64,000 bases of DNA from FEN-1297 sp963710735 (GTDB taxonomy: Bacteria; Bacteroidota; Ignavibacteria; Ignavibacteriales; Ignavibacteriaceae). Location of the stretch: the NCBI GenBank assembly GCA_963710735.1, contig CAVQBN010000006.1:248001-312000 (forward strand), written 5' to 3'. Below, piece by piece: positions 19,189 through 28,315 of the stretch (the stretch's first letter is position 1; the number at the start of each line of letters is the position of its first letter). The translations under genes and the position numbers were made by a program. The notes beneath the pieces are model-generated. The model was not told the DNA's origin and made no database searches. It saw only the letters and a program-made list of their open reading frames with translations.

Positions 19189-19539
19189 AGTAATAACCCC
19201 TATTAGCAATTATATTCTCAATTCATTAAGCAAACAACGAGCCAATAATTTTTAGATACCTCAATTAAGTAATGAAAAATAAATTTTAAAGATCAATACT
19301 GTTGTCTTTTTGTATAATCAAGAACTGAAATTAAGAATAATTGGAAGGATGTTGTTGAAATTTTATTTATTTATAAAGCATTAATTGCAAGCAGACAATT
19401 ATTGATGATTAATAAATTTTTAAAAATTTTTTGCTTAATTCCGCAAAACAAATTCTCTAAATTATTCATATAATGATAATTTCTTTCTCACTAGCTGAAA
19501 TTTTTTTTTGATAGGTTTACCAGGACTGAGAATTATTGA
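19189..19539. other. Intergenic stretch, no recognised feature
   Basis: About 350 AT-rich bases between the archaemetzincin gene and the decayed GcvH fragment, both on the minus strand. No hairpin terminator is evident. The promoter of the downstream duplicate module is expected here. Confidence 0.4.
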
Positions 19540-20079
19540 TTAGGAATGTAAATATTTATAGCCTTCAACTTTTCCTCCGCAATCGCTGCAGTAGTCACTC
19601 CCTTTAATGTCAACTTCCTCAATTCCTGGTGAAGAATGCATAACGCAATCCCAGTTCAAGCAATGGCGGAGACCAAAATTATGACCCAACTCATGAAGAA
19701 CTTCTTTGACAGTTCTTTCTAAAAGTAATTTATCATTTGATTCGCCAGTGTAAAATTCTTCATGAAGACGACATACGGAAACAATAGAATGTTTACCACC
19801 AAGCTGTGCTTCACCAAAAACAAAAGTAAGTACCGGCACAAAAATATCAACCTCACTTAATAAAATAATTTTGCCGTTTAAATTATCAGTCAGTTTCATT
19901 GCTTCGGCAATTATCTGAGTGGAAAAATATTGGCCTCTTTCTTTCGAAAAATATTTCTGAAGTTCAATTTGAAGCTCTAATGTTTTGAAAGGATCCGCAA
20001 ACCTTTTTGATAATTCAGCTAAAAGATTTCTTAATAGCTGGGCATTGGAAAATCTTATCGGTGCAAGAAATATATCCAT
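19540..20079 (-). CDS. Archaemetzincin-type zinc metalloprotease (family M54)
   Basis: 179-aa metalloprotease. The extended zinc motif HELGHNFGLRHC, then CVM, then CSDC near the C-terminus, matches the archaemetzincin signature HExxHxxGxxHCxxxxCxM...CxxC. It holds a catalytic zinc (three His, one Glu) and a second, structural zinc (four Cys). No signal peptide, so cytoplasmic. Length is normal for the family. Its start overlaps the stop of the NtrC gene by one base (TAATG), so it is made with the regulator and kinase. A protease tied to a redox signalling operon is unusual; the substrate is unknown. Archaemetzincins are common in archaea and patchy in bacteria. Confidence 0.88.
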   Translation of the reverse strand: MDIFLAPIRFSNAQLLRNLLAELSKRFADPFKTLELQIELQKYFSKERGQYFSTQIIAEAMKLTDNLNGKIILLSEVDIFVPVLTFVFGEAQLGGKHSIVSVCRLHEEFYTGESNDKLLLERTVKEVLHELGHNFGLRHCLNWDCVMHSSPGIEEVDIKGSDYCSDCGGKVEGYKYLHS

Positions 20080-21434
20080 TAATTATCGTTTTTATTAAGA
20101 CCATATTTATTAATCTTATTATACAATGTAACTCTGTCTATTTCTAGAACCAACGCGCTCCGGGAAATATTCCAATTATTTTCATTTAAAATTTTATTTA
20201 TATGCTTTTTTTCCATAGCTGTAAGGCTTTTATTGCCGTCATCGATATACAAATTATTGGAAGAAAGATGAAACGGCAAATCTTCTACCTGAATCGATTC
20301 TTTCTTGCCTACAACCATGGCTCTTTCAATTGCATTTTCCAATTCACGAACGTTGCCGTGCCAATCATAATTGATTAAAAAATCCATTGCTTCTTTTGAT
20401 ACACTTTTAACTGGCTTATTCATCAAAGTGGAAAATTTATTAATAAAGAAATTTACAAGAAGCGGAACGTCTTCTCTTCTTTCACGCAAAGGTGGAATTA
20501 CAATCGAAAACACATTGAGGCGGTAATATAAGTCTTCCCTAAATTTTCCTGCTTTAACAAGTTCTTCAAGGGGTTCGTTAGTAGCAACAATTACTCTGAA
20601 GTCGCTTTTAATCAACTCGTTTCCGCCTACGCGGTTAAATTGTTTTGTTTCAATTACTCTTAAAAGTTCAATCTGCATTTTGATTGAGATAGAACCAACC
20701 TCATCAAGAAAAATTGTTCCTCCATCGGCTAGTTCAAACTTTCCCTTACGTCTGAATTGAGCGCCGGTAAATGCACCTTTTTCATGACCGAAAAGTTCGC
20801 TTTCCAAAATTGTTTCAGCTAAAGCACCGCAATTAACAGGGATAATTGGGAAATATTTTCGCTTACTGTTTATATGAATGGCTTTTGCAACAAGCTCTTT
20901 TCCTGTTCCGCTTTCACCTCTAATCATTACCGTAGTATCAGTAGGCGCAACATTTTGAACAAGATCATAGATTTTTTTCATCTGATTGCTTTCACCAATC
21001 AAGTTATCCGGTCTTACAATTTCGTCAATACTTTCTTTTAAATGAATATTTTCAATTTTTAAAGCTCTTTGTTCAAGAGCATTTTTGACTAAATGTGCTA
21101 GCTCATCTGGATCAACAGGCTTAGTAACGTAATCGTATGCGCCGCTCTTAAGAGCTGCAATTGCAGTTGGAACTGATGCAAAGGCAGTAATAAGAATTAT
21201 AACAGAGTCTTTATCAATTGCCTTAATTTTATTTAAAAGTTCGATGCCGCTCATGCCCGGCATTTTCATATCGACAAGAAGTAAATCAAATTTATTCTCT
21301 TCATATTTTTTTAAAGCGATCTCTCCATCTTCCGCAGTGTCAACTTCATAGCCTTCTTCTTCAAACCAGTGAAAAAGAGATTCTCTTACAATTTTTTCAT
21401 CGTCTACAATTAATATTTTTTCTGTTTTATCCAT
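20079..21434 (-). CDS. NtrC-family sigma54-dependent response regulator
   Basis: 451-aa activator partnered with the heme-sensor kinase encoded just upstream (10-base gap). Receiver domain with phosphoacceptor Asp55 (LLLVDMKMPG) and Lys105 (VTKPVDPD). The AAA+ domain has Walker A GESGTGKE (173-180), intact GAFTGA (220-225) and Walker B IFLDEV (241-246). A Fis-type HTH ends the protein (NNWNISRSALVLEIDRVTLYNK). It should bind enhancer sites and drive a sigma54 promoter in response to kinase signalling. Likely targets are the NrfD/cytochrome operons in the neighbourhood, an inference from position. I found no convincing sigma54 promoter in the divergent region. Confidence 0.94.
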   Translation of the reverse strand: MDKTEKILIVDDEKIVRESLFHWFEEEGYEVDTAEDGEIALKKYEENKFDLLLVDMKMPGMSGIELLNKIKAIDKDSVIILITAFASVPTAIAALKSGAYDYVTKPVDPDELAHLVKNALEQRALKIENIHLKESIDEIVRPDNLIGESNQMKKIYDLVQNVAPTDTTVMIRGESGTGKELVAKAIHINSKRKYFPIIPVNCGALAETILESELFGHEKGAFTGAQFRRKGKFELADGGTIFLDEVGSISIKMQIELLRVIETKQFNRVGGNELIKSDFRVIVATNEPLEELVKAGKFREDLYYRLNVFSIVIPPLRERREDVPLLVNFFINKFSTLMNKPVKSVSKEAMDFLINYDWHGNVRELENAIERAMVVGKKESIQVEDLPFHLSSNNLYIDDGNKSLTAMEKKHINKILNENNWNISRSALVLEIDRVTLYNKINKYGLNKNDN

Positions 21435-21443
21435 ATGAAACTC

Positions 21444-23036
21444 TTAAGAAATATTTTCATTTAGAGGCAATGTTATTTTAAAAGTGGTTCCTTTAAGTGA
21501 AGTCTTTTCAACTTCAATCGTACCAGCATGATTTGCTATAATACCATAAGCAACTGCCAGACCAAGTCCGGTTCCTTTTGAGGCTTCCTTTGTCGAATAG
21601 AAAGGCTCAAATATATGCGGCAAATCCTTGCTTGATATTCCTGTCCCTTCGTCAATAATTTTGATAATTGCATTTTTATTTTCCCAGATACATTGAACAA
21701 TTATTTTTCCCCCCTGCGGCATAGCTTCAATTGCATTGATTAATAGCGACATTAACGCCTGTTGAATTTTTTGTCCGCTGCAATATATTTCGATTTGATC
21801 CGATGAAAAATCTTTTTCGATTTCAACATGAGATATTTCTAGATGATGTCTTATTACTGTAATACTCTTGTCGACTATCTTTGCGAGATCCTCTTTTGCA
21901 AATTCATCTTTTTCTTCATGAGAGAATAAAAGTAAATCTTTAACTATTTTCCCGCAGCGATAAGATTCACCGGAAATTAATTCAAGGTACTCAATTAAAT
22001 TGGAATATTCAGAATCTTTTTGTTTCGTCTGCAGCTTTCTTATTATGAGTTTACTGTAAGTCAAAATTCCTTCAAGCGGATTATTAAGTTCGTGTGCAAC
22101 AGTAGCTGAAAGTTTTCCAAGTGATGCCAACTTTTCAATTTGATTCACCTGGTTATAAATATTTTTCAGCTCTGCAGTTTTCTCAGTTACTTTATCATTA
22201 AGTGTTTCCGACCAATTCTTAATCTCTTCATATGCATCATTAAGCTTCCTAGACATATCATTAAAACGATGCGCAAGTTGCCCAAGTTCGTTTTTTGTAC
22301 TGAGATTTATTTTATAGGCTAAATTGCCTTTCCCTATTTCTTCAATTCCTTTTGTAAATTTATTAATCGGCCGGTTAACGAGTACAATTATAAATAAACC
22401 GCTGCAGAAAGAGATAACAATCGTAATCAGTAAAGCATTAAGTATCGTTTCTTTAGTATTCTTTGCAATAATTGAATCTAACTTATCAAGGCTAACCACA
22501 ACATCAAGCACACCCAATATTTGAACATTTGGAGAATGTGCATGGCAAGAGGAGTTATAACAGTCTGGTTCGTTTTGAATCGGATTTATTAACCCAAGAA
22601 CTCTTTTGCTCTCCCTATTTTTATAAATTCTGATTTTTTTTTGGTTTGTTAAGCTGCTCAATGGAATTTTACTATTATGGCAGACTATACAAGCCTCTGC
22701 CGAAAGATTTACTTTCTTGGAAATTTCGGAACTGTCTGTTGAAAAAATTATTATTCCCTGTTTGTTATATATCCTGATATCGTTGACACCTTTTTCAGTA
22801 CCGAGCGTTTTAATAATTTCATGTACATCCTCCCGGCGGTTCAACAGCATACTATAACGGGTAGACTTCTTTATTAGGTCGCTTATGTTATATGCGCTGT
22901 CAAAACGCGATTCAGTTAAATAGCCATCAAGGTTTTTAACAAGAAAATAAGTATATACTGCGAGTAAGCTGAAAAGAATTAATGAGATGGAAATTATTAG
23001 TCTTACACTTAATTTATTTATCAATTTGGTCGTCAT
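21444..23036 (-). CDS. Heme-sensor histidine kinase (periplasmic c-type heme motifs)
   Basis: 530-aa membrane kinase. TM1 at about residues 10-32, a periplasmic sensor domain, TM2 near 200-222, HAMP, HisKA with phosphoacceptor in VAHELNNPLEG (near 313), and a HATPase with DEGTGI and GTGLGLAVAYG. The sensor contains CIVCH (116-120) and CYNSSCHAH (159-167), a CxxCH plus CxxxxCH pair, so it probably binds one or two covalent c hemes and reads periplasmic redox state or a diatomic gas. The same sensor layout recurs in the kinase at 30812. It is followed by its probable partner, the NtrC regulator. Heme attachment is inferred from motifs only. Confidence 0.9.
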   Translation of the reverse strand: MTTKLINKLSVRLIISISLILFSLLAVYTYFLVKNLDGYLTESRFDSAYNISDLIKKSTRYSMLLNRREDVHEIIKTLGTEKGVNDIRIYNKQGIIIFSTDSSEISKKVNLSAEACIVCHNSKIPLSSLTNQKKIRIYKNRESKRVLGLINPIQNEPDCYNSSCHAHSPNVQILGVLDVVVSLDKLDSIIAKNTKETILNALLITIVISFCSGLFIIVLVNRPINKFTKGIEEIGKGNLAYKINLSTKNELGQLAHRFNDMSRKLNDAYEEIKNWSETLNDKVTEKTAELKNIYNQVNQIEKLASLGKLSATVAHELNNPLEGILTYSKLIIRKLQTKQKDSEYSNLIEYLELISGESYRCGKIVKDLLLFSHEEKDEFAKEDLAKIVDKSITVIRHHLEISHVEIEKDFSSDQIEIYCSGQKIQQALMSLLINAIEAMPQGGKIIVQCIWENKNAIIKIIDEGTGISSKDLPHIFEPFYSTKEASKGTGLGLAVAYGIIANHAGTIEVEKTSLKGTTFKITLPLNENIS

Positions 23037-23147
23037 AAAACCCCTTTTTCCTTAATGTAAAATTAGGGATTACTTTTTCTACTTCCAATTATATTATAAA
23101 TTAATTATAAAAGGTTGGATAATTTTTGATAGAAAAGAGCGCTTCTT

Positions 23148-23876
23148 TTAATGGGTTAAATAATTAAGTATTCTTAAAAACTTCTCTTTTCCTATAAGCT
23201 GATGAAGATATTTTACTTGATTCCCGCCGTCCATCATAGTTGGTCCTACCTCTGGATAATCTGATTTTATTTCTTCCAATATTTCCACTGACTTTTTATG
23301 AAGCTTTTCCCATGCCTGTTTATCAATACAGCCAATTGAAACGTCCTGTGGAATTGCATATATTATTGCTATCCATTTTGACCTAACAAGATCGTAAGTG
23401 TTATTCTGTACTCTATCATAAATTGAAAAATTCATGGGCGCAGACAAGTTGATTGATCCCCACTCGTCGAAAAATTGTATAACTGGCTGTCCTTTTAAAA
23501 AACTTTTACTCTGAACATATTTTATACTTATACCTACATTATCCAAAAAGCTTATGAAGATTGGATTAATACCAAGATAATAAGTATTTGGTAGTACTTG
23601 CTTCATAATAAAGCAATTTTGCAGGTAAATAAATGTTTCATCAAACTTAACTGAGTTTAATTTATTTTCAGCAATGCCAATCAGGTTTTGTATTTTACCC
23701 GTCCGAGATTCGACCTCGTTGGTTGGGTTTTTCATGACCTTATAAAACTGGCAGTTTTCACAGTCAAACTCTTTATCGCACAATTTATAATCAATTACAT
23801 TCGAATCCATCCAGACACATTTTAGCATATTGTAAGAATTATGATATAACCCTTTTTCATCTTTCATATTATTCAC
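23148..23876 (-). CDS. GcvH-like protein with N-terminal four-cysteine motif (copy 2)
   Basis: 242-aa paralogue of the gene at 18305. The same C-x12-C-x5-C-x2-C motif (KCVWMDSN, KLC, FDCENC) starts the protein. A GcvH-like barrel follows: TYYLGINPIFISFL, then GQPVIQFFDEWGSINLSAP, then RSKWIAIIYAI. The lipoyl-lysine position is not a lysine. Its start overlaps the end of nrfD by 8 bases and the kinase gene follows after 111 bases, so it sits between the electron-transfer subunits and the sensor. It may relay redox state between them, a guess from position. Confidence 0.75.
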   Translation of the reverse strand: MNNMKDEKGLYHNSYNMLKCVWMDSNVIDYKLCDKEFDCENCQFYKVMKNPTNEVESRTGKIQNLIGIAENKLNSVKFDETFIYLQNCFIMKQVLPNTYYLGINPIFISFLDNVGISIKYVQSKSFLKGQPVIQFFDEWGSINLSAPMNFSIYDRVQNNTYDLVRSKWIAIIYAIPQDVSIGCIDKQAWEKLHKKSVEILEEIKSDYPEVGPTMMDGGNQVKYLHQLIGKEKFLRILNYLTH

Positions 23877-25059
23877 TTATAATAATTTGTTTGGCTTTAA
23901 TTGCTTTAGACTCATTTGTAACATTTTGAAAATCTTCTTCATCAACAAAAACGGGGAAGTTTTTCACTACCAGCCTAAAAGCAAACATAGCTAATACCAC
24001 TAACATCATCGTTATAGTTATTTCATCAAATGAAGGTATATAATTTCTTCCGGAAGATGCTGCTAGACCGGTTATACTTACATTCATCCTATTCAAAATA
24101 AATCCGGAAATTACAAGGATAGATGAGATAAATAACCATTTTTTATCTTCTCTGAATTTTTTATAGCTCAAAATGTAAACCGGCAGAAATGTTCCGATTA
24201 AAATTTCAAGGTAGAAAAGATAAGTTTCGGTACATGGAATCATAAGAAAAGTCAGTTTTCCAGCTCCAAAAAATTCAATAAATTTTAAAAGAAAACCTGC
24301 TATCAGATCTATTAAAACCACAAATGCTACACTGGAAAGAATATTAACTCGAATGCCAATGTTAAAAGCCCGTGCATTTAAAAATGATTCGAAGATTATC
24401 ATCGAAAGTCCGGCACCAATGCAAGAAATAAAGAAATGAACCGGCAATAAAGAAGAATACCACAGAGGGTGCAGCCTTCCAGGCACAATTAAGTATAGCG
24501 AGCCAAAAGAAGATTGATGGAGTGTTGAAAATAAAACTCCCGCAATCACAAATACTATAGAAAATTTCTTTAAAATCTTTAATGGCGTTTTTAAATTATA
24601 TTTTTCTAGAACAACAGGTGCGAACTCGAGTACAAGAACAGTTGTATAACAGATAATGCACCATGTAATTTCAAACATTACAGAGTGAATATTCCACATA
24701 ACGAGCGGATGCCAGAAATTCTCGGGACGGCCCAGGTCTACAATTAGAAGACACACAACTAGGGAGTAGCCGATAAATGCCGTCAAAATCGCTGGCCTTA
24801 CAATCGGCTCGAACTTATGAATGTGAAAAATGTGAACTGTTGCGGCAATAGTAAACCCGGCTGCAGCTAATCCAACACCAAGGAAATCGAATCCTATCCA
24901 TAATCCCCACGGACTAGTGTCGTAAAGATTTGTCGAAGCTCCAAGCCCTTGCGAAAATCTATAGTAAGTTGAGTAAGCTCCAAAAATAACTATAATTACT
25001 GAAACTACTTTCCAAAATGTTGGTTTAAGAATGTCGTTATGCTTCATGATTAATTTCAT
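23869..25059 (-). CDS. NrfD/HybB-type membrane quinone-interacting subunit (module A)
   Basis: 396-aa polytopic membrane protein of the NrfD/PsrC family with about ten hydrophobic segments. Family-like sequence includes YDTSPWGLWIGFDFLGVGLAAAG at the N-terminus, IVDLGRPENFWHP and STLHQSSFGSLY. In known complexes this subunit exchanges electrons with the quinone pool and contacts a four-cluster ferredoxin subunit. Here that partner is encoded just upstream, with a four-base ATGA overlap. No molybdopterin or other catalytic subunit is encoded nearby, so the complex may link quinone to another carrier. Confidence 0.92.
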   Translation of the reverse strand: MKLIMKHNDILKPTFWKVVSVIIVIFGAYSTYYRFSQGLGASTNLYDTSPWGLWIGFDFLGVGLAAAGFTIAATVHIFHIHKFEPIVRPAILTAFIGYSLVVCLLIVDLGRPENFWHPLVMWNIHSVMFEITWCIICYTTVLVLEFAPVVLEKYNLKTPLKILKKFSIVFVIAGVLFSTLHQSSFGSLYLIVPGRLHPLWYSSLLPVHFFISCIGAGLSMIIFESFLNARAFNIGIRVNILSSVAFVVLIDLIAGFLLKFIEFFGAGKLTFLMIPCTETYLFYLEILIGTFLPVYILSYKKFREDKKWLFISSILVISGFILNRMNVSITGLAASSGRNYIPSFDEITITMMLVVLAMFAFRLVVKNFPVFVDEEDFQNVTNESKAIKAKQIIISE

Positions 25060-25832
25060 TTATTTTTATTTTCATGTTTAACAGAAAGTTTTCTTTCTTC
25101 TCTTGCAATCTGATTTTTTCGTTTTGTCAACCAATACATACCGGTTAAAAAGACTCCTCCGACTGCAACAACTGGTGGAATCTTTTCCATGGCTTGCATA
25201 GTAAGTTCAGGCATTGGCTTTTGCGGAAGTTTAGAAGTATAGCCTAGTTGTTCAAATGGAACTGGAGAAATGATTAAGACATGGCTGCCCCCCGCTTCCT
25301 CAAGTCCGTATATATGCTGATAATATTTGGAAGGATTATTTTGTAATCTTTTCTTCGCGACCTCCACTAACTTTTCCATATCGCCGAACAAAGTTGCTTC
25401 TGTCGGACATGCTTCAGCACAAGCAGGTAATCCACCAGCTTTAATTCTATCACTGCACATGTCACATTTGCGCACTCTCGGCTGAGTTTTATTCCATTCG
25501 TAACGTGGAACTTTATGTGGGCAAGCCTGCATACAATATCTGCAGCCTATACATTTATCAGCGTCATAAATAACGGCACCAAAATCATTTTTCTTTAAAG
25601 CGCCAACCGGGCAGACGGAAACACAAGATGGTTCATCGCAATGTAAACAAAGTTTTCGAGCATAGTTGTTTCCATATTGTTCAACAACAGTATATGTATT
25701 TCCGGAAAGATGATCTTTCAAAAATTCATTATTTGTTTTAGGTAAACTGTTTTTCTCTTTACATGCTTCGTAACAGGCACCGCAACCAATACAAAGTGAT
25801 GCATCAAAGAGAATCCCTTTTCCTTTCAACAT
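25056..25832 (-). CDS. Four-cluster ferredoxin subunit, HybA/DmsB type, no Tat signal (module A)
   Basis: 258-aa iron-sulfur protein with sixteen cysteines in four [4Fe-4S] motifs: CIGCGACYEAC, CLHCDEPSCVSVCPVGA, CIGCRYCMQACPH, and CDMC with CAEACPTEA. A single C-terminal membrane helix (VVAVGGVFLTGMYWL) is present, as in HybA. Unlike the plus-strand paralogue it has no N-terminal Tat signal (it starts MLKGKGILFDASLC), so the clusters should face the cytoplasm. It pairs with the NrfD subunit encoded next, and the membrane GcvH-like gene lies 12 bases upstream. Confidence 0.92.
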   Translation of the reverse strand: MLKGKGILFDASLCIGCGACYEACKEKNSLPKTNNEFLKDHLSGNTYTVVEQYGNNYARKLCLHCDEPSCVSVCPVGALKKNDFGAVIYDADKCIGCRYCMQACPHKVPRYEWNKTQPRVRKCDMCSDRIKAGGLPACAEACPTEATLFGDMEKLVEVAKKRLQNNPSKYYQHIYGLEEAGGSHVLIISPVPFEQLGYTSKLPQKPMPELTMQAMEKIPPVVAVGGVFLTGMYWLTKRKNQIAREERKLSVKHENKNK

Positions 25833-25844
25833 TTTCTACTCCGA

Positions 25845-26516
25845 CTATATTGTGAGAAATTCATTTTCAAAATCTTTTATATTATTTTCAAGAATTAATA
25901 GGGTTGCATTTTCTACCGGTTTACCTCCATCATACATTGTTACGCCAGCTAATTCTACATTAACTGCGCGAACAGAGACAAATTCTTTTAATTTTTTAAA
26001 TTCTTCTTTTAGCCATGCAGAAGCTTTTTTACCGGATAACAAATTTTTTTGTGCTTCATTTTCATTTAACGGCCGTATCATTACTTGCCACTGTAAATAA
26101 GGATTTAATATTTTATTTTCTTCCTGTGTTATATTATAAATAGATTTTATTATTCCATCCACGGGGGAACGGAATTTTAAAATTTTATTCCCCGCCTCTA
26201 CTTCCATTATTATATCTCCTCTTTTCAATTCGCTTCCAAATTCAGGTACATTGTTTACAGTAACTTTTTTGAAGGCTTGAAGAATAAAATTATCTATGCC
26301 AATTTGATACAAATCATGTGGAAGTTTTTTAACCCAGGTATGTCCTTTTGATAAAAACACTCCTTCAGGCAAATCAAAACCATTGACAAATATTGGAGCC
26401 ATTTTTTCTCTAACAGGATTTTCAAAAGCGGGGTGTGTCTTTCCCTGAAATTTAAGAACTACTATATCAATAATGATAAAAAATAAAAACGCAAGTACTA
26501 CAGAAATCGCAACCAT
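25845..26516 (-). CDS. Membrane-anchored GcvH-like (non-lipoylated) protein with GVT-YDGG tail
   Basis: 223 aa. One N-terminal membrane helix (AISVVLAFLFFIIIDIVVL), then a GcvH-like barrel from about residue 48: LPEGVFLSKGHTWVKK, QIGIDNFI, FRSPVDGIIKSIY. The SPVDG turn that follows the lipoyl lysine in real H proteins is present. However, the residue seven positions before it is Asn, in AGNKILKF, so lipoylation is not expected. A helical region and the motif LAGVTMYDGGKP end the protein; the same motif occurs in the next small membrane protein. It belongs to the ferredoxin/NrfD operon. Role unknown; possibly a structural or redox-relay subunit. Confidence 0.8.
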   Translation of the reverse strand: MVAISVVLAFLFFIIIDIVVLKFQGKTHPAFENPVREKMAPIFVNGFDLPEGVFLSKGHTWVKKLPHDLYQIGIDNFILQAFKKVTVNNVPEFGSELKRGDIIMEVEAGNKILKFRSPVDGIIKSIYNITQEENKILNPYLQWQVMIRPLNENEAQKNLLSGKKASAWLKEEFKKLKEFVSVRAVNVELAGVTMYDGGKPVENATLLILENNIKDFENEFLTI

Positions 26517-26562
26517 GTTTTTCTCTGATTAAAAATTAATGTTAATTCCCGGTATCAAACTA

Positions 26563-26814
26563 TTATTTAGTTTCACCTGGTTTTTCATTAGAAACGTTTT
26601 CCGGGTTTGTTTTATTTTCTTGTTTTTTATCTTTCAATTCGCCTCCATCGTATAATGTAACCCCAACTAGACCAATGAAAGGATCAGCAGTGATAGGTGT
26701 TGTGTTTTTCTGATGTTTTTTATTTTGTTTTGATGCAAGTGGATCAATAATCAGTTTAACAAAAAGATCAACTGCTATAAAAACAAGAACCAGTATTAAC
26801 AAAAAAGTAAGCAT
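26563..26814 (-). CDS. Small membrane protein with GVTLYDGG motif, first gene of module A
   Basis: 83 aa: one N-terminal helix (LTFLLILVLVFIAVDLFVKLI), a basic stretch, then LVGVTLYDGGELKDKK and a polar, charged tail. The GVT[LM]YDGG motif is shared with the C-terminus of the GcvH-like protein encoded next. It may be an assembly or anchoring peptide of the complex. GGAGA precedes ATG 26814. Family not recognised. Confidence 0.65.
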   Translation of the reverse strand: MLTFLLILVLVFIAVDLFVKLIIDPLASKQNKKHQKNTTPITADPFIGLVGVTLYDGGELKDKKQENKTNPENVSNEKPGETK

Positions 26815-27410
26815 GATTTTTCTCCTTCATTTTTTCAATTCTGTTTATATAAGGTCAATTAGCATACCATTTTTACTTAGTATTTTTTGATTGCCGTAAT
26901 CTTTTAATTTATAGGGAGTTATAGAGGGGGTGGATAATTAATATGCACTTTAGATAGAAAAAATTGTAAGCAAATTCATCAATGCTGTGTTGAATTATTC
27001 TGCAAGAATTGAAATCTATAAAAGCGTAAATTTATTTTACTAAAAAAAAGTTCGACAATATTTTTTTAAAATTAAATTGCAAACCGGCAATAATTATTAT
27101 TTGACAAGTCTATACAAGTATTTCCAAAACAGAGAAATTAATAATTTTCATACAAGCTTTAAATTTGTTTCTCAATTACAGTAAATAATTTTTACATCCT
27201 TTACCAACTCCGAGAAACAAATCAACACTAAAACTTCAAAAAAATTATGAAATTATAAGCCCCCATTCAAATTTGAAAGTTAAACCAGAAATAAATTACT
27301 TGCTAAATATACAGCGTTTTTTGGCATAGTTTTATATTAACAACAATAGTTATAAGCAAGTAATTTAAATGAACAAACCTTATTAAAATCCTGATTATAG
27401 GGGCAATAAA
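26815..27410. promoter_or_regulatory. Divergent control region of the two NrfD modules
   Basis: About 596 bases separate the minus-strand module A and the plus-strand module B, so both promoters should lie here. It is long, AT-rich and free of genes. At 27321 a TTGGCA element resembles the -24 half of a sigma54 promoter, but the -12 GC is missing, so I do not call it. No clear inverted-repeat operator was found. Confidence 0.4.
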
Positions 27411-28304
27411 ATGCAAAAACAAAATCGAAGAGATTTCTTAAAAACCGGTGCAATACTAGGTACTGCAATTGCGGGATTATCCTCTAACAAAACAAAAGCA
27501 AAACCAAAAGAAATTCTATCAGATGATAGAATGGGTGTTTTGGTAGACACAACAGTCTGTATAGGTTGTAGAAAATGTGAGTGGGCATGTAAAACCGCAC
27601 ATGATCTCCAAACTCCGTCAAGAGATAGTTATTCAGACAGGTCTGTTTTTAAAGAGATGAGAAGACCGAATGAAAGAGCACTTACGGTTGTAAATGAATA
27701 TTCCAATCCTCAAAATGTATATTTGCCTACAGACGTTAAAGTGCAATGTATGCATTGTGATCACCCTGCATGTGTTTCTGCATGTATAGTCGGAGCAATG
27801 TCTAAACAAGAAAATGGCTCGGTAATTTGGGATACAAATAAATGTATAGGATGCAGATATTGTATGGTTGCGTGTCCATTTCAAATACCATCTTTCCAAT
27901 ACGACAAAGCTTTAAATCCAAAAATAATGAAATGCGATTTTTGTTTTGAAAGAACCAAACAAGGTAAACTGCCTGCATGTGTAGAGATTTGTCCCGTTGA
28001 AACTTTAACATATGGTCCGCGGTCAGAGTTAATAAGAATAGCTAGAGAAAAAATAAAACGAAATCCGGATAGATACATAAATCATATATATGGAGAAACT
28101 GAAGCTGGCGGTACATCATGGATGTACTTGGCAAACCAGGATTTCGCAAAATTGGCTTTTCCTAAACCCGGTGATAAACCCATGCCTGGAACTTCAGAAT
28201 CAATACAACACGGGATATTTGCTTACTTTGTTCCTCCGGTTTCGTTATATGCAATCCTTGGAGGCATTATGTGGATAACTAAAAAACGAAATGAATCAGA
28301 ATAG
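27411..28304 (+). CDS. Tat-exported four-cluster ferredoxin subunit, HybA type (module B)
   Basis: 297 aa. The Tat signal NRRDFLKTGA near the N-terminus is followed by a hydrophobic stretch, so the clusters face the periplasm. Four [4Fe-4S] motifs: CIGCRKCEWAC, CMHCDHPACVSACIVGA, CIGCRYCMVACPF, and CDFC with CVEICPVET. A C-terminal helix (FVPPVSLYAILGGIMWI) anchors it. It is paralogous to the module A ferredoxin, which lacks the Tat signal. First gene of a six-gene plus-strand operon; the NrfD gene follows after 11 bases. Confidence 0.93.
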   Translation: MQKQNRRDFLKTGAILGTAIAGLSSNKTKAKPKEILSDDRMGVLVDTTVCIGCRKCEWACKTAHDLQTPSRDSYSDRSVFKEMRRPNERALTVVNEYSNPQNVYLPTDVKVQCMHCDHPACVSACIVGAMSKQENGSVIWDTNKCIGCRYCMVACPFQIPSFQYDKALNPKIMKCDFCFERTKQGKLPACVEICPVETLTYGPRSELIRIAREKIKRNPDRYINHIYGETEAGGTSWMYLANQDFAKLAFPKPGDKPMPGTSESIQHGIFAYFVPPVSLYAILGGIMWITKKRNESE

Positions 28305-28315
28305 GAGAAAAATTT

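Noticed and set aside
27321..27337. Possible sigma54 promoter upstream of module B
   Set aside because: TTGGCA matches the -24 element, but the -12 position reads TATAT and lacks the required GC.
26815..27410. Riboswitch or non-coding RNA in the long divergent gap
   Set aside because: No conserved motif or strong stem structure is visible; only AT-rich sequence.
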